Below are positions 1 to 5,480 of a stretch of DNA of 7,563 nt, piece by piece. The translations under genes and the position numbers were made by a program. This DNA is from Actinomycetota bacterium (lineage in GTDB: Bacteria; Actinomycetota; UBA4738), in contig VAYC01000043.1 in NCBI GenBank assembly GCA_005885025.1, forward strand, positions 12,717-20,279, written 5' to 3'. The notes under the pieces were generated by a model, which was not told the DNA's origin, made no database searches, and saw only the letters and a program-made list of their open reading frames with translations. Numbering within the stretch: the stretch's first letter is position 1; each line of letters begins with the position of its first letter.

Positions 1-775
1 TGCCCAGCATCACCATCACGCGGGTGGCCAGTTGTTCCGACAGCAGCTCTTCGATCTCGCTGAGCATGGGATCGACCGCTCGCCCAGTGCCAGTCTCCGC
101 GATCTGCCGGGCCGAGTAGTTCCGGACGATGTCCTCGACCTGTCGGACGGATAGCCCCTCCGCCGCCGCCCGGAGCGCCAGAGTCGACCGCGCTTCGTCA
201 TCCGGCAACCCCAGAAGTGCGCGGGCGTGTCCCGCCTGGATCCGCTGGTCCGCCAGCAAACCCTGCACATCCCCCGGCAAGGAGAGCAACCTGATCGTGT
301 TGGCGACGTGCGCCCGCGACCATCCGAGGCGCTCGGCGACGGTCTCCTGAGTCACGCCTAGGTCCTCGAGCAGCTCCTGGAACGTCGATGCCATCTCCAG
401 AGGGCCGAGATCCTCACGGTGAAGGTTCTCGATCAGCGCCTCTCGCACGATCAGCGCCTCTCGCAGCGACTCGGTGTCGTCCCCTTCGCGGACGATGGCC
501 GGGATAGTCGCCAGGCCTGCGAGCCGGGCCGCACGCAGCCTTCGCTCCCCCGCCACCAGTTCGAAGCCGCCGTTTCGTCGCCGAACCACCACGGGCTGGA
601 GGACGCCCACCTCGCGGATCGACCGCGCCAGCGCCGCCAGGCCCTCCTCCGGGAAGTCCTTTCGCGGCTGGCGCTTGTTGGGGAGGATGGCGCTCACCGG
701 GACCTCGAGCAGCCCGCGATCCTCCGCACCTGGGATCAGCGATGACAGCCCCCGGCCCAAACCTCCACGCTTCAC
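1..775 (-). CDS. parB: Chromosome-partitioning protein ParB, C-terminus beyond window (partial)
   Basis: ParB is the CTP-dependent DNA clamp that loads at parS, spreads on DNA and stimulates ParA to move sister origins apart. I translated 258 residues from GTG at 775 to the window edge without a stop. The N-terminal ParA-contact motif LGRGLSSLIP (about 6-15) is followed by the CTP-binding motifs GERRLRA (76-82) and ENLHRED (116-122). The helix-turn-helix that reads parS lies at about 142-167 (TQETVAERLGWSRAHV). The last visible residues begin the C-terminal dimerisation domain, which is cut off. The start is backed by a strong GGAGGTG at 780-786, and its GTG overlaps the parA TGA by four bases. 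An exact 6-residue repeat (REALIV, REALIE; 105-116) comes from an 18-bp tandem duplication just before the ENLHR motif, which is unusual for the family. Identity is certain; the true length is unknown. Confidence 0.96.
   Translation of the reverse strand, partial: MKRGGLGRGLSSLIPGAEDRGLLEVPVSAILPNKRQPRKDFPEEGLAALARSIREVGVLQPVVVRRRNGGFELVAGERRLRAARLAGLATIPAIVREGDDTESLREALIVREALIENLHREDLGPLEMASTFQELLEDLGVTQETVAERLGWSRAHVANTIRLLSLPGDVQGLLADQRIQAGHARALLGLPDDEARSTLALRAAAEGLSVRQVEDIVRNYSARQIAETGTGRAVDPMLSEIEELLSEQLATRVMVMLG
430..465. repeat. Perfect 18-bp tandem duplication inside parB
   Basis: Plus-strand 430-447 and 448-465 are identical copies of CGATCAGCGCCTCTCGCA. In the parB frame they encode REALIV followed by REALIE, immediately ahead of the conserved ENLHRED motif. 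Because 18 is a multiple of three the frame is kept. The two copies match at every synonymous position, which suggests a recent slippage duplication. From memory of the family, ParB normally has only one such segment here (of the form ESL..ALIENLQRE), so one copy appears to be an insertion. Confidence 0.95.
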
Positions 776-2040
776 GGCTCACCTCCGTTTTCCGACCCGC
801 GGTCGCGCTTCCCCCGACGGCGTTTCGATCGGCCGCCTATCACCGATTCCTGCGACGACTTCTTCTTGCCTTCCTTCTGTTCTCCTTCGACGGCAGACCT
901 CACTCCGTGCTCACCGTCGCCAGCATCACCGTCGCCCACTCCCCGCAACACGAGCTCCCGCGCCAGATGACGGTACGCCACGGCTCCCTTTGAGTCCGAG
1001 TCGTAGAGGATGATCGGCTTCCCGAACCCGGGGGCCTCGGCCAATCGCACCGACCGGGGTATGATGGCGTCATACACGCGTCCTCCAAAGTACGCCCTCA
1101 CTTCGGCAACCACTTGATCGGCCAACTTCGTGCGCGCGTCGAACATGGTCATGACGATTCCGGTCAGCCTCAAGCGCCGGTTGACGCTCTGCTGGACCAG
1201 GCGAACGTTCCTCAACAGCTGCCCCAGGCCCTCCAGCGCGTAGTACTCGCACTGGATTGGCACCAGCAGCTCGTCCGCCGCGGTCAGGGCGTTCACGGTG
1301 AGGAGCCCAAGCGACGGCGGACAGTCGAGCAGGATGAAATCGAACTCGCTCCGAACCGGCTCCAGCGCCCGTGCCAGCCGCCCTTCCCGCGACAATTGGC
1401 TGACGAGCTCGATCTCGGCACCCGCCAGGTCAATGGTCGAAGGAAGGGCCCACAGTCCCTCGATATCCGTCTCGACCAGGGCGTCTCGGACGTCGACCTG
1501 GCCCGTAAGGATTTCATACGTCGTTCCTTTCCGAGCCTCATGTTCGATCCCCAGCCCGGTTGAGGCGTTGCCCTGCGGATCCAGGTCGATCACCAATACC
1601 TTTCGCCCAGCCTCAGCCAAGCAAGCTCCGAGGTTGACCGCAGTCGTGCTCTTCCCAACGCCGCCCTTTTGGTTCGCGATGGCGATCACTCGGGCCCCCT
1701 CGGTCACCCAGGACCCGTCCGCGTCTTCGCCCACACCCCACGCCTCGATCTCCGCGGCCACGGACCCGATAGGGATCATGGCGCCCAGCACGTCCTCCTC
1801 GATCCCCCCCTTTTCCACGACCTCTTGGGAAGGCTCCTCGGCCGTCGCCGTGTCTTCCGGGCCGGGCGACGGGCCATCGAATGGGGCGGTCCCGTCATGC
1901 TCCGCCGGCTGCTCCGGCTGCGGCGGCATCTGGGGCGCAGAGGGGGGAGAGAATGCCGTAGTCGAACCCCGCCCCGGCTCCTGCTCCTCCCCCGGCGAGG
2001 GCGGCTCCTGCTCAGCGTCCTTGGATCGGAAGAACCTCAA
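772..2040 (-). CDS. parA: Chromosome-partitioning ATPase ParA with N- and C-terminal extensions
   Basis: ParA is the deviant-Walker ATPase that binds the nucleoid non-specifically and is released by ParB, giving the gradient that separates origins. In the 422-residue product the deviant Walker A box KGGVGKST is at 125-132 (signature lysine K125), the A' motif VIDLDPQGNAS at 150-160, and Walker B FILLDCPPSLG at 235-245. The core ends near residue 367. Before it lies a 115-residue Pro/Glu/Ala-rich, probably disordered leader; after it comes a 55-residue tail with a Lys/Arg-rich stretch near its end (SKRRRGKRDRG). The start is chosen as TTG at 2040: it overlaps the rsmG stop as TTGA, has a weak GGGCGG upstream, and the leader keeps GC-rich third codon positions, so it is probably coding. 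In-frame GTG codons nearer the core could give a minimal ParA. The stop overlaps the parB GTG. Function is sure, start only moderately so. Confidence 0.94.
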   Translation of the reverse strand: MRFFRSKDAEQEPPSPGEEQEPGRGSTTAFSPPSAPQMPPQPEQPAEHDGTAPFDGPSPGPEDTATAEEPSQEVVEKGGIEEDVLGAMIPIGSVAAEIEAWGVGEDADGSWVTEGARVIAIANQKGGVGKSTTAVNLGACLAEAGRKVLVIDLDPQGNASTGLGIEHEARKGTTYEILTGQVDVRDALVETDIEGLWALPSTIDLAGAEIELVSQLSREGRLARALEPVRSEFDFILLDCPPSLGLLTVNALTAADELLVPIQCEYYALEGLGQLLRNVRLVQQSVNRRLRLTGIVMTMFDARTKLADQVVAEVRAYFGGRVYDAIIPRSVRLAEAPGFGKPIILYDSDSKGAVAYRHLARELVLRGVGDGDAGDGEHGVRSAVEGEQKEGKKKSSQESVIGGRSKRRRGKRDRGSENGGEP

Positions 2041-2639
2041 GTTCCGCCCATGATAACGAGAGGACCTTGCCACGAAAACCCCGATGGCGAACAAATCTCC
2101 CACGGAATGCCCTTCCGATCACACTCGGCGGCACTTGCTCCCGGCCAAGACCGTCCAGCCCACAGCAGCAGGCGGCCTCCAGGGGCGAGGAGGAACTGAG
2201 CCAGGCGCCACGTGTTGGCAGGGCTCGCCACCGCCCGAGCCAGGCAGAAGTCCACGGCCAGGTCCAGTCCTTCGACCCTGCTCACGAGGATGCGGACGTT
2301 CGAGAGCTTCAGACTGTCTATGGCGAGCTCGAGGAACGCCGCCCGGCGTGCTCTCGGCTCCACCAGGTAGACCGACAGGTCAGGGCGGGCGATTGCGACC
2401 GGGATCCCGGGCAGGCCGGCCCCGGACCCGATGTCCACGATGGTGGCAGCCCCCCCTGGCACGCAAGCCAAGCCTCGGACCGAATCAAGGATGTGGCGCT
2501 CCCACAAACGCGGACCATCCGCGGTCGAAATCATCCCCAGCGCCACTGCGCGACTCGCCAGCAGATCGTGGAAGGCTTCCAGCCGGGCCCGGGACGGCCC
2601 CGGAAGGGCATCGACCATCGCTTGAAGGTTGAGTTTCAC
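2037..2639 (-). CDS. rsmG: 16S rRNA (guanine-527-N7)-methyltransferase RsmG (GidB)
   Basis: RsmG transfers a methyl group from S-adenosylmethionine to N7 of G527 in the 530 loop of 16S rRNA; its loss is known to give low-level streptomycin resistance. The 200-residue product has the family block ERHILDS at 47-53, the SAM-binding loop VDIGSGAGLPGIP at 68-80, the acidic strand-end VEP at 93-95, and the LARAVASP segment at 133-140 matching the family's conserved ARA region. Length is slightly short for the family. The start is taken as GTG at 2639, the only ordinary start upstream of the conserved region apart from an ATG at 2618; neither has a good ribosome-binding site. The GTG lies in the middle of a parS site. 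It follows jag after 36 bases, and its TGA overlaps the parA TTG. Confidence 0.93.
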   Translation of the reverse strand: MKLNLQAMVDALPGPSRARLEAFHDLLASRAVALGMISTADGPRLWERHILDSVRGLACVPGGAATIVDIGSGAGLPGIPVAIARPDLSVYLVEPRARRAAFLELAIDSLKLSNVRILVSRVEGLDLAVDFCLARAVASPANTWRLAQFLLAPGGRLLLWAGRSWPGASAAECDRKGIPWEICSPSGFSWQGPLVIMGGT

Positions 2640-2647
2640 GTGAAACA
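2632..2647. other. parS: parS centromere site (ParB-binding)
   Basis: The 16-mer AGTTTCACGTGAAACA matches the bacterial parS consensus TGTTTCACGTGAAACA at 15 of 16 positions; only the first base differs. It is a near-perfect palindrome centred on CACGTG. It lies about 2.8 kb from dnaA, beside the parA and parB genes, where parS sites are expected. I saw no second match in the window. The minus-strand GTG in its centre is the probable start codon of rsmG. Confidence 0.93.
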
Positions 2648-2675
2648 GCCCGGTCGGCGTCCGAGCCTGACGGCC

Positions 2676-3332
2676 CTACCGAGCAGCCCGGCGGATGACG
2701 ACTCGCCGGTTCGGTTCCTCGCCTTCACTCGCCGTCTCCAGGCCGCCGATCTCCGATACCGTGTCGTGGACGACCTTTCTCTCGAACGCGGGCATGGGGT
2801 CCAGCGACTCCGGACGGCCCGACTTCTTGACCCTCCTGGCGACCTCGCGGGCCCTCCCGGCGATCCGCGACCGCTGCCGCTTGCGATAGTCCTCCACGTC
2901 TACCTGGACCAAGCAACGCCCCTCAACCAATCGTTGGACGCTGCCACGAACCAACTCCTGAAGCGCATCCAGGGTGTGCCCGCCCTTCCCGATGAGGAGA
3001 CCCATGTCCTCGTCGGGGTCGGTGCTCCAGATGTCCACGTACGTGATCTCGCTCGGGGTCTGGATCTCCACGTCTGCGTCCAGCTCCATGGCTTGGAGCA
3101 ATCCCCGCAAGAAAGTTGCAGCCGCCTCCGCTTGTTCCTCCCGCTCGTCCTCTGACGGAGCAGAAGGCGCGGGCCTCACCCGAACCACGGCGGCCTGGGC
3201 GCTCAGGGCCGAGCCCGGACGCGGTTCCTGCAGGATCTGGATCCGCGCCTCTTGCTCGCTGATCCCGAGGTCGGCCAGCGCCGCCTCGATGGCTTCCTCA
3301 ACGCTTGCGGCGCTTCTTTCGATTTCCTCCAC
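2676..3332 (-). CDS. jag: Jag/KhpB family RNA-binding protein (Jag-N, KH and R3H domains)
   Basis: Jag (KhpB, EloR) is an RNA-binding protein; in Firmicutes it works with KhpA and influences cell elongation and division, while its actinobacterial role is less clear. In the 218-residue product the Jag-N domain occupies about 1-45 (SVEEAIEAALADLGI at 10-24, then ILQEPRPG). An acidic linker follows (about 46-70). The KH domain carries the GXXG loop in GLLIGKGGHTLDAL (111-124), and the R3H domain has its Arg-x3-His pair at R185 and H189, ending in GEEPNRRVVI. The start is GTG at 3332, five bases after GGAGG (CCTCC on the plus strand, 3338-3342), exactly where Jag-N should begin. The frame stays open upstream to 3554, but that part is the yidC tail read in another frame. 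It overlaps yidC by 35 bases. Identity is strong. Confidence 0.93.
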   Translation of the reverse strand: MEEIERSAASVEEAIEAALADLGISEQEARIQILQEPRPGSALSAQAAVVRVRPAPSAPSEDEREEQAEAAATFLRGLLQAMELDADVEIQTPSEITYVDIWSTDPDEDMGLLIGKGGHTLDALQELVRGSVQRLVEGRCLVQVDVEDYRKRQRSRIAGRAREVARRVKKSGRPESLDPMPAFERKVVHDTVSEIGGLETASEGEEPNRRVVIRRAAR

Positions 3333-4395
3333 GGCGTCCTCCGCTCCCTGACGCGCCTTGTCCTGGACCGACAGATCCCCCGCCTCCGCGCTCCTCGACC
3401 GGCTTCTCTCGTCCGGAGCGCTCACCCCCACGCTGTCCCCGATCCTCGGCGCGGGGAGGCCCGGGTTCCCTGGTCGGCCTACGGCGAAGCTCTCGACGCC
3501 GTTCCCCGTTCCCGCCGCCCTTGGGGCGAGCCGATCGGTCTCCGTTCTCCTCAACCACGGCCCCTCTGGGCAGCATGTAGAACTGCTGGGCGATCTGAAC
3601 GAGGTTCGTCGTCGTCCAGTAGAGGACCAGGCCGGCGGGGAAGCTGAATCCGATGAAGCCGAAGAAGATCGGCATGATCCGAGTGAGCATCTGCTGCTGC
3701 TGGTTCTGGGCCGGCGAAGCCCGCTGCATCTGGCGTTGCTGGTAGTACGTGGTACCGATCATGGCGACCAGGAAGAGGTAGAAGGGAATCCGTACCCCAC
3801 CGCCCTTCCCGCAGTCCTTTTCCACCGTGGGGATGGTTCCCTTTCCCTTCACCACGACCTTGCCAGTGCCGGCCTCTCGCGCCGAACAGACGAGGTTCGC
3901 ACCCACAAAGTGGATCCCCTTGGCCTGCCCCGGGGACGTGAGGTCCTGGTAGAGCTGTGAGTAGGCAGGGTTCTGGGGTCCCGTGTACACGTGCGCCCGC
4001 ACGTGCGGGAGGCCGTTCGGGATGTTCAAGACCCCGAACAGCGCGATGAGGATTGGGAACTGGGCAAGCACCGGGAGGCATCCGCCGAACGGGTTGACGC
4101 CGTGCTCCCGGTACAGCTTCATCTGCTCTTCCTGCATCTTCTGGCGAGACGTCGCGTCCTTCTTGCCCTTGTACTTGCGCTGGAGCTCTCGGACCTTTGG
4201 CTGGATCACCTGCATGGCCTGCATCGAGCGGATCTGTTTGATCGCCAGCGGGAGGAGGAGCACCCGGATCGCCAGCGTCAACAGGATGATGTCGACCCCG
4301 TAGTTCGGGATATACCGATACAGGAAGGCCAGTGCGGCCCCGATCGCATCGAGCAGGACTTTGAAGGCGGGCGAGAGGGGATTGGCGGCGATCAC
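3298..4395 (-). CDS. yidC: Membrane protein insertase YidC (Oxa1 family)
   Basis: YidC inserts and folds membrane proteins, alone or with SecYEG. The 365-residue product has TM1 at about 33-52 with the groove arginine R44 (LAIRVLLLPL). A cytoplasmic coiled-coil hairpin follows (about 55-98), then TM2 (about 103-125; NPFGGCLPVLAQFPI), and TM3 to TM5 (about 202-272) with the conserved FPAGLVLYWTTTN at 252-264. Residues 283-365 form a very basic, glycine-rich tail ending RKKRRKR, a likely ribosome contact as in other YidC/Oxa1 proteins with basic tails. The loop between TM2 and TM3 is about 75 residues, longer than in Bacillus YidC, and holds C170 and C195. No lipoprotein signal is seen. The start is GTG at 4395, eight bases after GGAGGG; it overlaps the yidD TGA as GTGA. 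Confidence 0.96.
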   Translation of the reverse strand: MIAANPLSPAFKVLLDAIGAALAFLYRYIPNYGVDIILLTLAIRVLLLPLAIKQIRSMQAMQVIQPKVRELQRKYKGKKDATSRQKMQEEQMKLYREHGVNPFGGCLPVLAQFPILIALFGVLNIPNGLPHVRAHVYTGPQNPAYSQLYQDLTSPGQAKGIHFVGANLVCSAREAGTGKVVVKGKGTIPTVEKDCGKGGGVRIPFYLFLVAMIGTTYYQQRQMQRASPAQNQQQQMLTRIMPIFFGFIGFSFPAGLVLYWTTTNLVQIAQQFYMLPRGAVVEENGDRSARPKGGGNGERRRELRRRPTREPGPPRAEDRGQRGGERSGREKPVEERGGGGSVGPGQGASGSGGRRGGNRKKRRKR

Positions 4396-4730
4396 GCGCC
4401 GGGCCCTCCGGCTGTGCGCACGTCGCCGGGGTGCATCCCTCGCCGGTGTATGAGGCTCTCATACACTCGAGCCTTCGCCGGCGGGTAGTCGACACCCCCG
4501 GCTGAGAGGGGGGAGCATCGCAGGATCCGCCACATCGCCAACGCCGATCCACGGAGCGCCCCGAGCTCGCGCACGGCCTGCTCGGCATACTCCGAGCAAC
4601 TGGGGTGGAAGCGGCAGCGGCCGCCGAACGCGTGGCTCAACGTCAAACGGTACAGACGGATCACGAACAGCTCGGCCACCCGGAGCGGGGCGCCCACTCT
4701 CCAGGCCAACGTCTGCATGCGCTCCTTCAC
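4392..4730 (-). CDS. yidD: Membrane protein insertion efficiency factor YidD
   Basis: YidD is a small inner-face membrane-associated protein that aids YidC-dependent insertion and is encoded between rnpA and yidC in most bacteria. The 112-residue product has an amphipathic N-terminal helix (about 14-35; VAELFVIRLYRLTLSHAF). The family core CRFHPSCSEYAEQAV follows at 39-53, then GALRGSALAMWRILRCSPL at 57-75 and GGVDYPP. The three hallmark cysteines are C39, C45 and C72. The C-terminal 25 residues are variable. The start is GTG at 4730, seven bases after a GGGAG, and forms a 4-base GTGA overlap with the rnpA stop. Longer in-frame reading to 4832 only adds sequence that is rnpA in another frame. 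Confidence 0.93.
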   Translation of the reverse strand: MKERMQTLAWRVGAPLRVAELFVIRLYRLTLSHAFGGRCRFHPSCSEYAEQAVRELGALRGSALAMWRILRCSPLSAGGVDYPPAKARVYESLIHRRGMHPGDVRTAGGPGA

Positions 4731-5062
4731 CGAAGCACTCCCGCCGCGGTCAACAGATGCTCGAGGTCCGCGCTTACCTCCGATAGCTTCGCGGAGCGAA
4801 TCTCCGGACGAGCCACGATCATCACCTCGCACCCCTCGCGAACCCGGCCCACGGATCCCCGCCAGGCCTCCTTCATCAGCCGGCGGGCCCGATTCCGGAC
4901 GACGGCGCCACCGATGCTCCGGGGACAGGCGAATCCCGCTCGAATACTGGACCCTTCAGGAACGACGTACAGTACCACCCGACTTCCTGTCGTTCGTCGG
5001 CCGTGGGCCAGCACCTGTTTGATCTCCGGACCGCGCCTGAGCATCTCGAAGGAAGGGCTCAC
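4727..5062 (-). CDS. rnpA: Ribonuclease P protein component
   Basis: RnpA is the protein subunit of RNase P; it helps the RNA subunit (rnpB, not in this window) remove 5' leaders from pre-tRNAs. The 111-residue product has the family hallmark VVRNRARRLMKEAWR at 54-68, containing the RNR motif, preceded by the strand FACPRSIGGA. Its size and basic charge fit the family. The start is GTG at 5062, because GGGAGG (5071-5076) sits eight bases upstream and family alignment begins here. The frame is open back to 5194, but that stretch is rpmH in another frame. It lies 52 bases after rpmH, the usual pairing, and its TGA overlaps the yidD start. Confidence 0.93.
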   Translation of the reverse strand: MSPSFEMLRRGPEIKQVLAHGRRTTGSRVVLYVVPEGSSIRAGFACPRSIGGAVVRNRARRLMKEAWRGSVGRVREGCEVMIVARPEIRSAKLSEVSADLEHLLTAAGVLR

Positions 5063-5114
5063 GACGGCAGCCTCCCGCGGCGAGACATCAGTCGCGGTCC
5101 GTGGACGGCCCGCG

Positions 5115-5249
5115 TCAGGCCGACAGCTCTGCGCGACCCTTGCCCCGACGCCGGGCCAGGATCTTCCGGCCGGCGCGCGTGCGCATCCGGACACGGAAGC
5201 CGTGGGTCTTCTTCCGCCTCCGATTGTTCGGCTGAAAGGTGCGCTTCAC
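5115..5249 (-). CDS. rpmH: Large ribosomal subunit protein bL34
   Basis: bL34 is a small basic protein of the 50S subunit. The 44-residue product reads MKRTFQPNNRRRKKTHGF at its start, then RVRMRTRAGRKILARRRG, and ends GKGRAELSA: a full-length, textbook L34 with the ending common in actinobacteria. The start codon is GTG at 5249, with GAGG (CCTC on the plus strand, 5254-5257) four bases upstream. It is the first gene of the leftward eight-gene operon and is divergent from dnaA, the standard arrangement next to bacterial origins. Confidence 0.97.
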   Translation of the reverse strand: MKRTFQPNNRRRKKTHGFRVRMRTRAGRKILARRRGKGRAELSA

Positions 5250-5261
5250 GGGTCCTCGGAT

Positions 5262-5272
5262 CTCACAGTGAG
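5262..5272. repeat. Short palindrome CTCACAGTGAG in rpmH leader
   Basis: Five-base arms CTCAC and GTGAG flank a single A, just upstream of the rpmH ribosome-binding site. It could form a very small hairpin or be a binding site, or be chance in GC-rich DNA. No known regulator is recognised. Confidence 0.35.
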
Positions 5273-5285
5273 CCGCGCGTTGCGT

Positions 5286-5303
5286 CGTTCGACTCGTTCG
5301 ACT
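5286..5303. repeat. 9-bp tandem repeat in rpmH leader
   Basis: CGTTCGACT occurs twice in direct succession (5286-5294 and 5295-5303). It falls in the untranslated leader between the probable rpmH -10 element and the gene. It has no coding role and no recognised function. Confidence 0.85.
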
Positions 5304-5309
5304 GGCGCT

Positions 5310-5330
5310 CCGGCCGAGTATACCGGCCGG
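5310..5330. repeat. Inverted repeat spanning the rpmH -10 element
   Basis: Arms CCGGCCG (5310-5316) and CGGCCGG (5324-5330) are exact reverse complements around the 7-base centre AGTATAC, which includes the palindrome GTATAC. The arrangement resembles an operator over a -10 box. CCGG-rich palindromes are also fairly easy to get by chance at this GC content. Confidence 0.5.
5317..5322 (-). promoter_or_regulatory. Probable -10 element of the rpmH-rnpA-yidDC-jag-rsmG-parAB operon
   Basis: Read leftward this is TATACT, five of six matches to the TATAAT consensus, about 68 bases upstream of the rpmH GTG. No good -35 hexamer is visible; the T-run near 5339-5343 lies at about the right distance but is a poor match. 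The element sits inside an inverted repeat with arms CCGGCCG (5310-5316) and CGGCCGG (5324-5330). It is the best leftward promoter candidate in the spacer, but is unproven. Confidence 0.45.
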
Positions 5331-5367
5331 GTCGACACAAAAAGGTCGCCAAGACCCCTCCCTCGCC

Positions 5368-5398
5368 TTGGCAGGTCCGAAGATGCCGGCGCTATAAT
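5368..5398 (+). promoter_or_regulatory. Probable dnaA promoter (-35 TTGGCA, -10 TATAAT)
   Basis: TTGGCA at 5368-5373 (five of six matches to TTGACA) and a perfect TATAAT at 5393-5398 are separated by 19 bases, slightly longer than ideal. The expected transcript start is near 5405, giving a leader of about 75 bases that contains the DnaA boxes at 5448-5480. A perfect TATAAT in such GC-rich DNA is unlikely to be accidental. Confidence 0.7.
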
Positions 5399-5447
5399 CC
5401 GCCGCGCTTCACGCGAGCCCTCATCCCCTTCCCATGGGTGGTCCGCT

Positions 5448-5480
5448 GTTTCCACACTTGTGGAAAGTGCCTGTGGATAA
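5448..5480. promoter_or_regulatory. Cluster of three DnaA boxes in the dnaA leader
   Basis: The box at 5472-5480, TGTGGATAA, is the exact reverse complement of the consensus TTATCCACA. Two weaker boxes face each other upstream: GTTTCCACA (5448-5456) and TGTGGAAAG (5459-5467), each 7 of 9. Together the latter form a perfect 8-bp inverted repeat, TTTCCACA-CT-TGTGGAAA (5449-5466). The perfect box ends one base before the dnaA ATG and takes the place where a ribosome-binding site would be; its TAA is an in-frame stop. Likely roles are dnaA autoregulation and origin function. Confidence 0.85.

Noticed and set aside
772..1690. Minimal ParA starting just before the Walker A box (GTG at about 1689)
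   Set aside because: The upstream 350 bases keep coding-like GC-rich third positions in the same frame and the TTG at 2040 overlaps the rsmG stop, so the longer form is preferred, though not proven.
2067..3155. 362-residue rightward open frame across rsmG and jag
   Set aside because: It is antisense to two clear genes, with Arg/Pro/His-rich sequence typical of shadow frames and no domain.
3333..3554. N-terminal extension of Jag by 74 residues
   Set aside because: The Jag-N domain begins right at GTG 3332 with a good ribosome-binding site; the extension is the yidC tail in another frame.
3551..4588. 345-residue leftward frame overlapping yidC and yidD
   Set aside because: It is the wrong frame of yidC; the yidC frame has all insertase motifs and membrane segments.
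5447..5467. Second parS site in the dnaA leader
   Set aside because: It begins TGTTTC and ends in GAAAG, but the CACGTG centre is missing and the half-sites are DnaA boxes.
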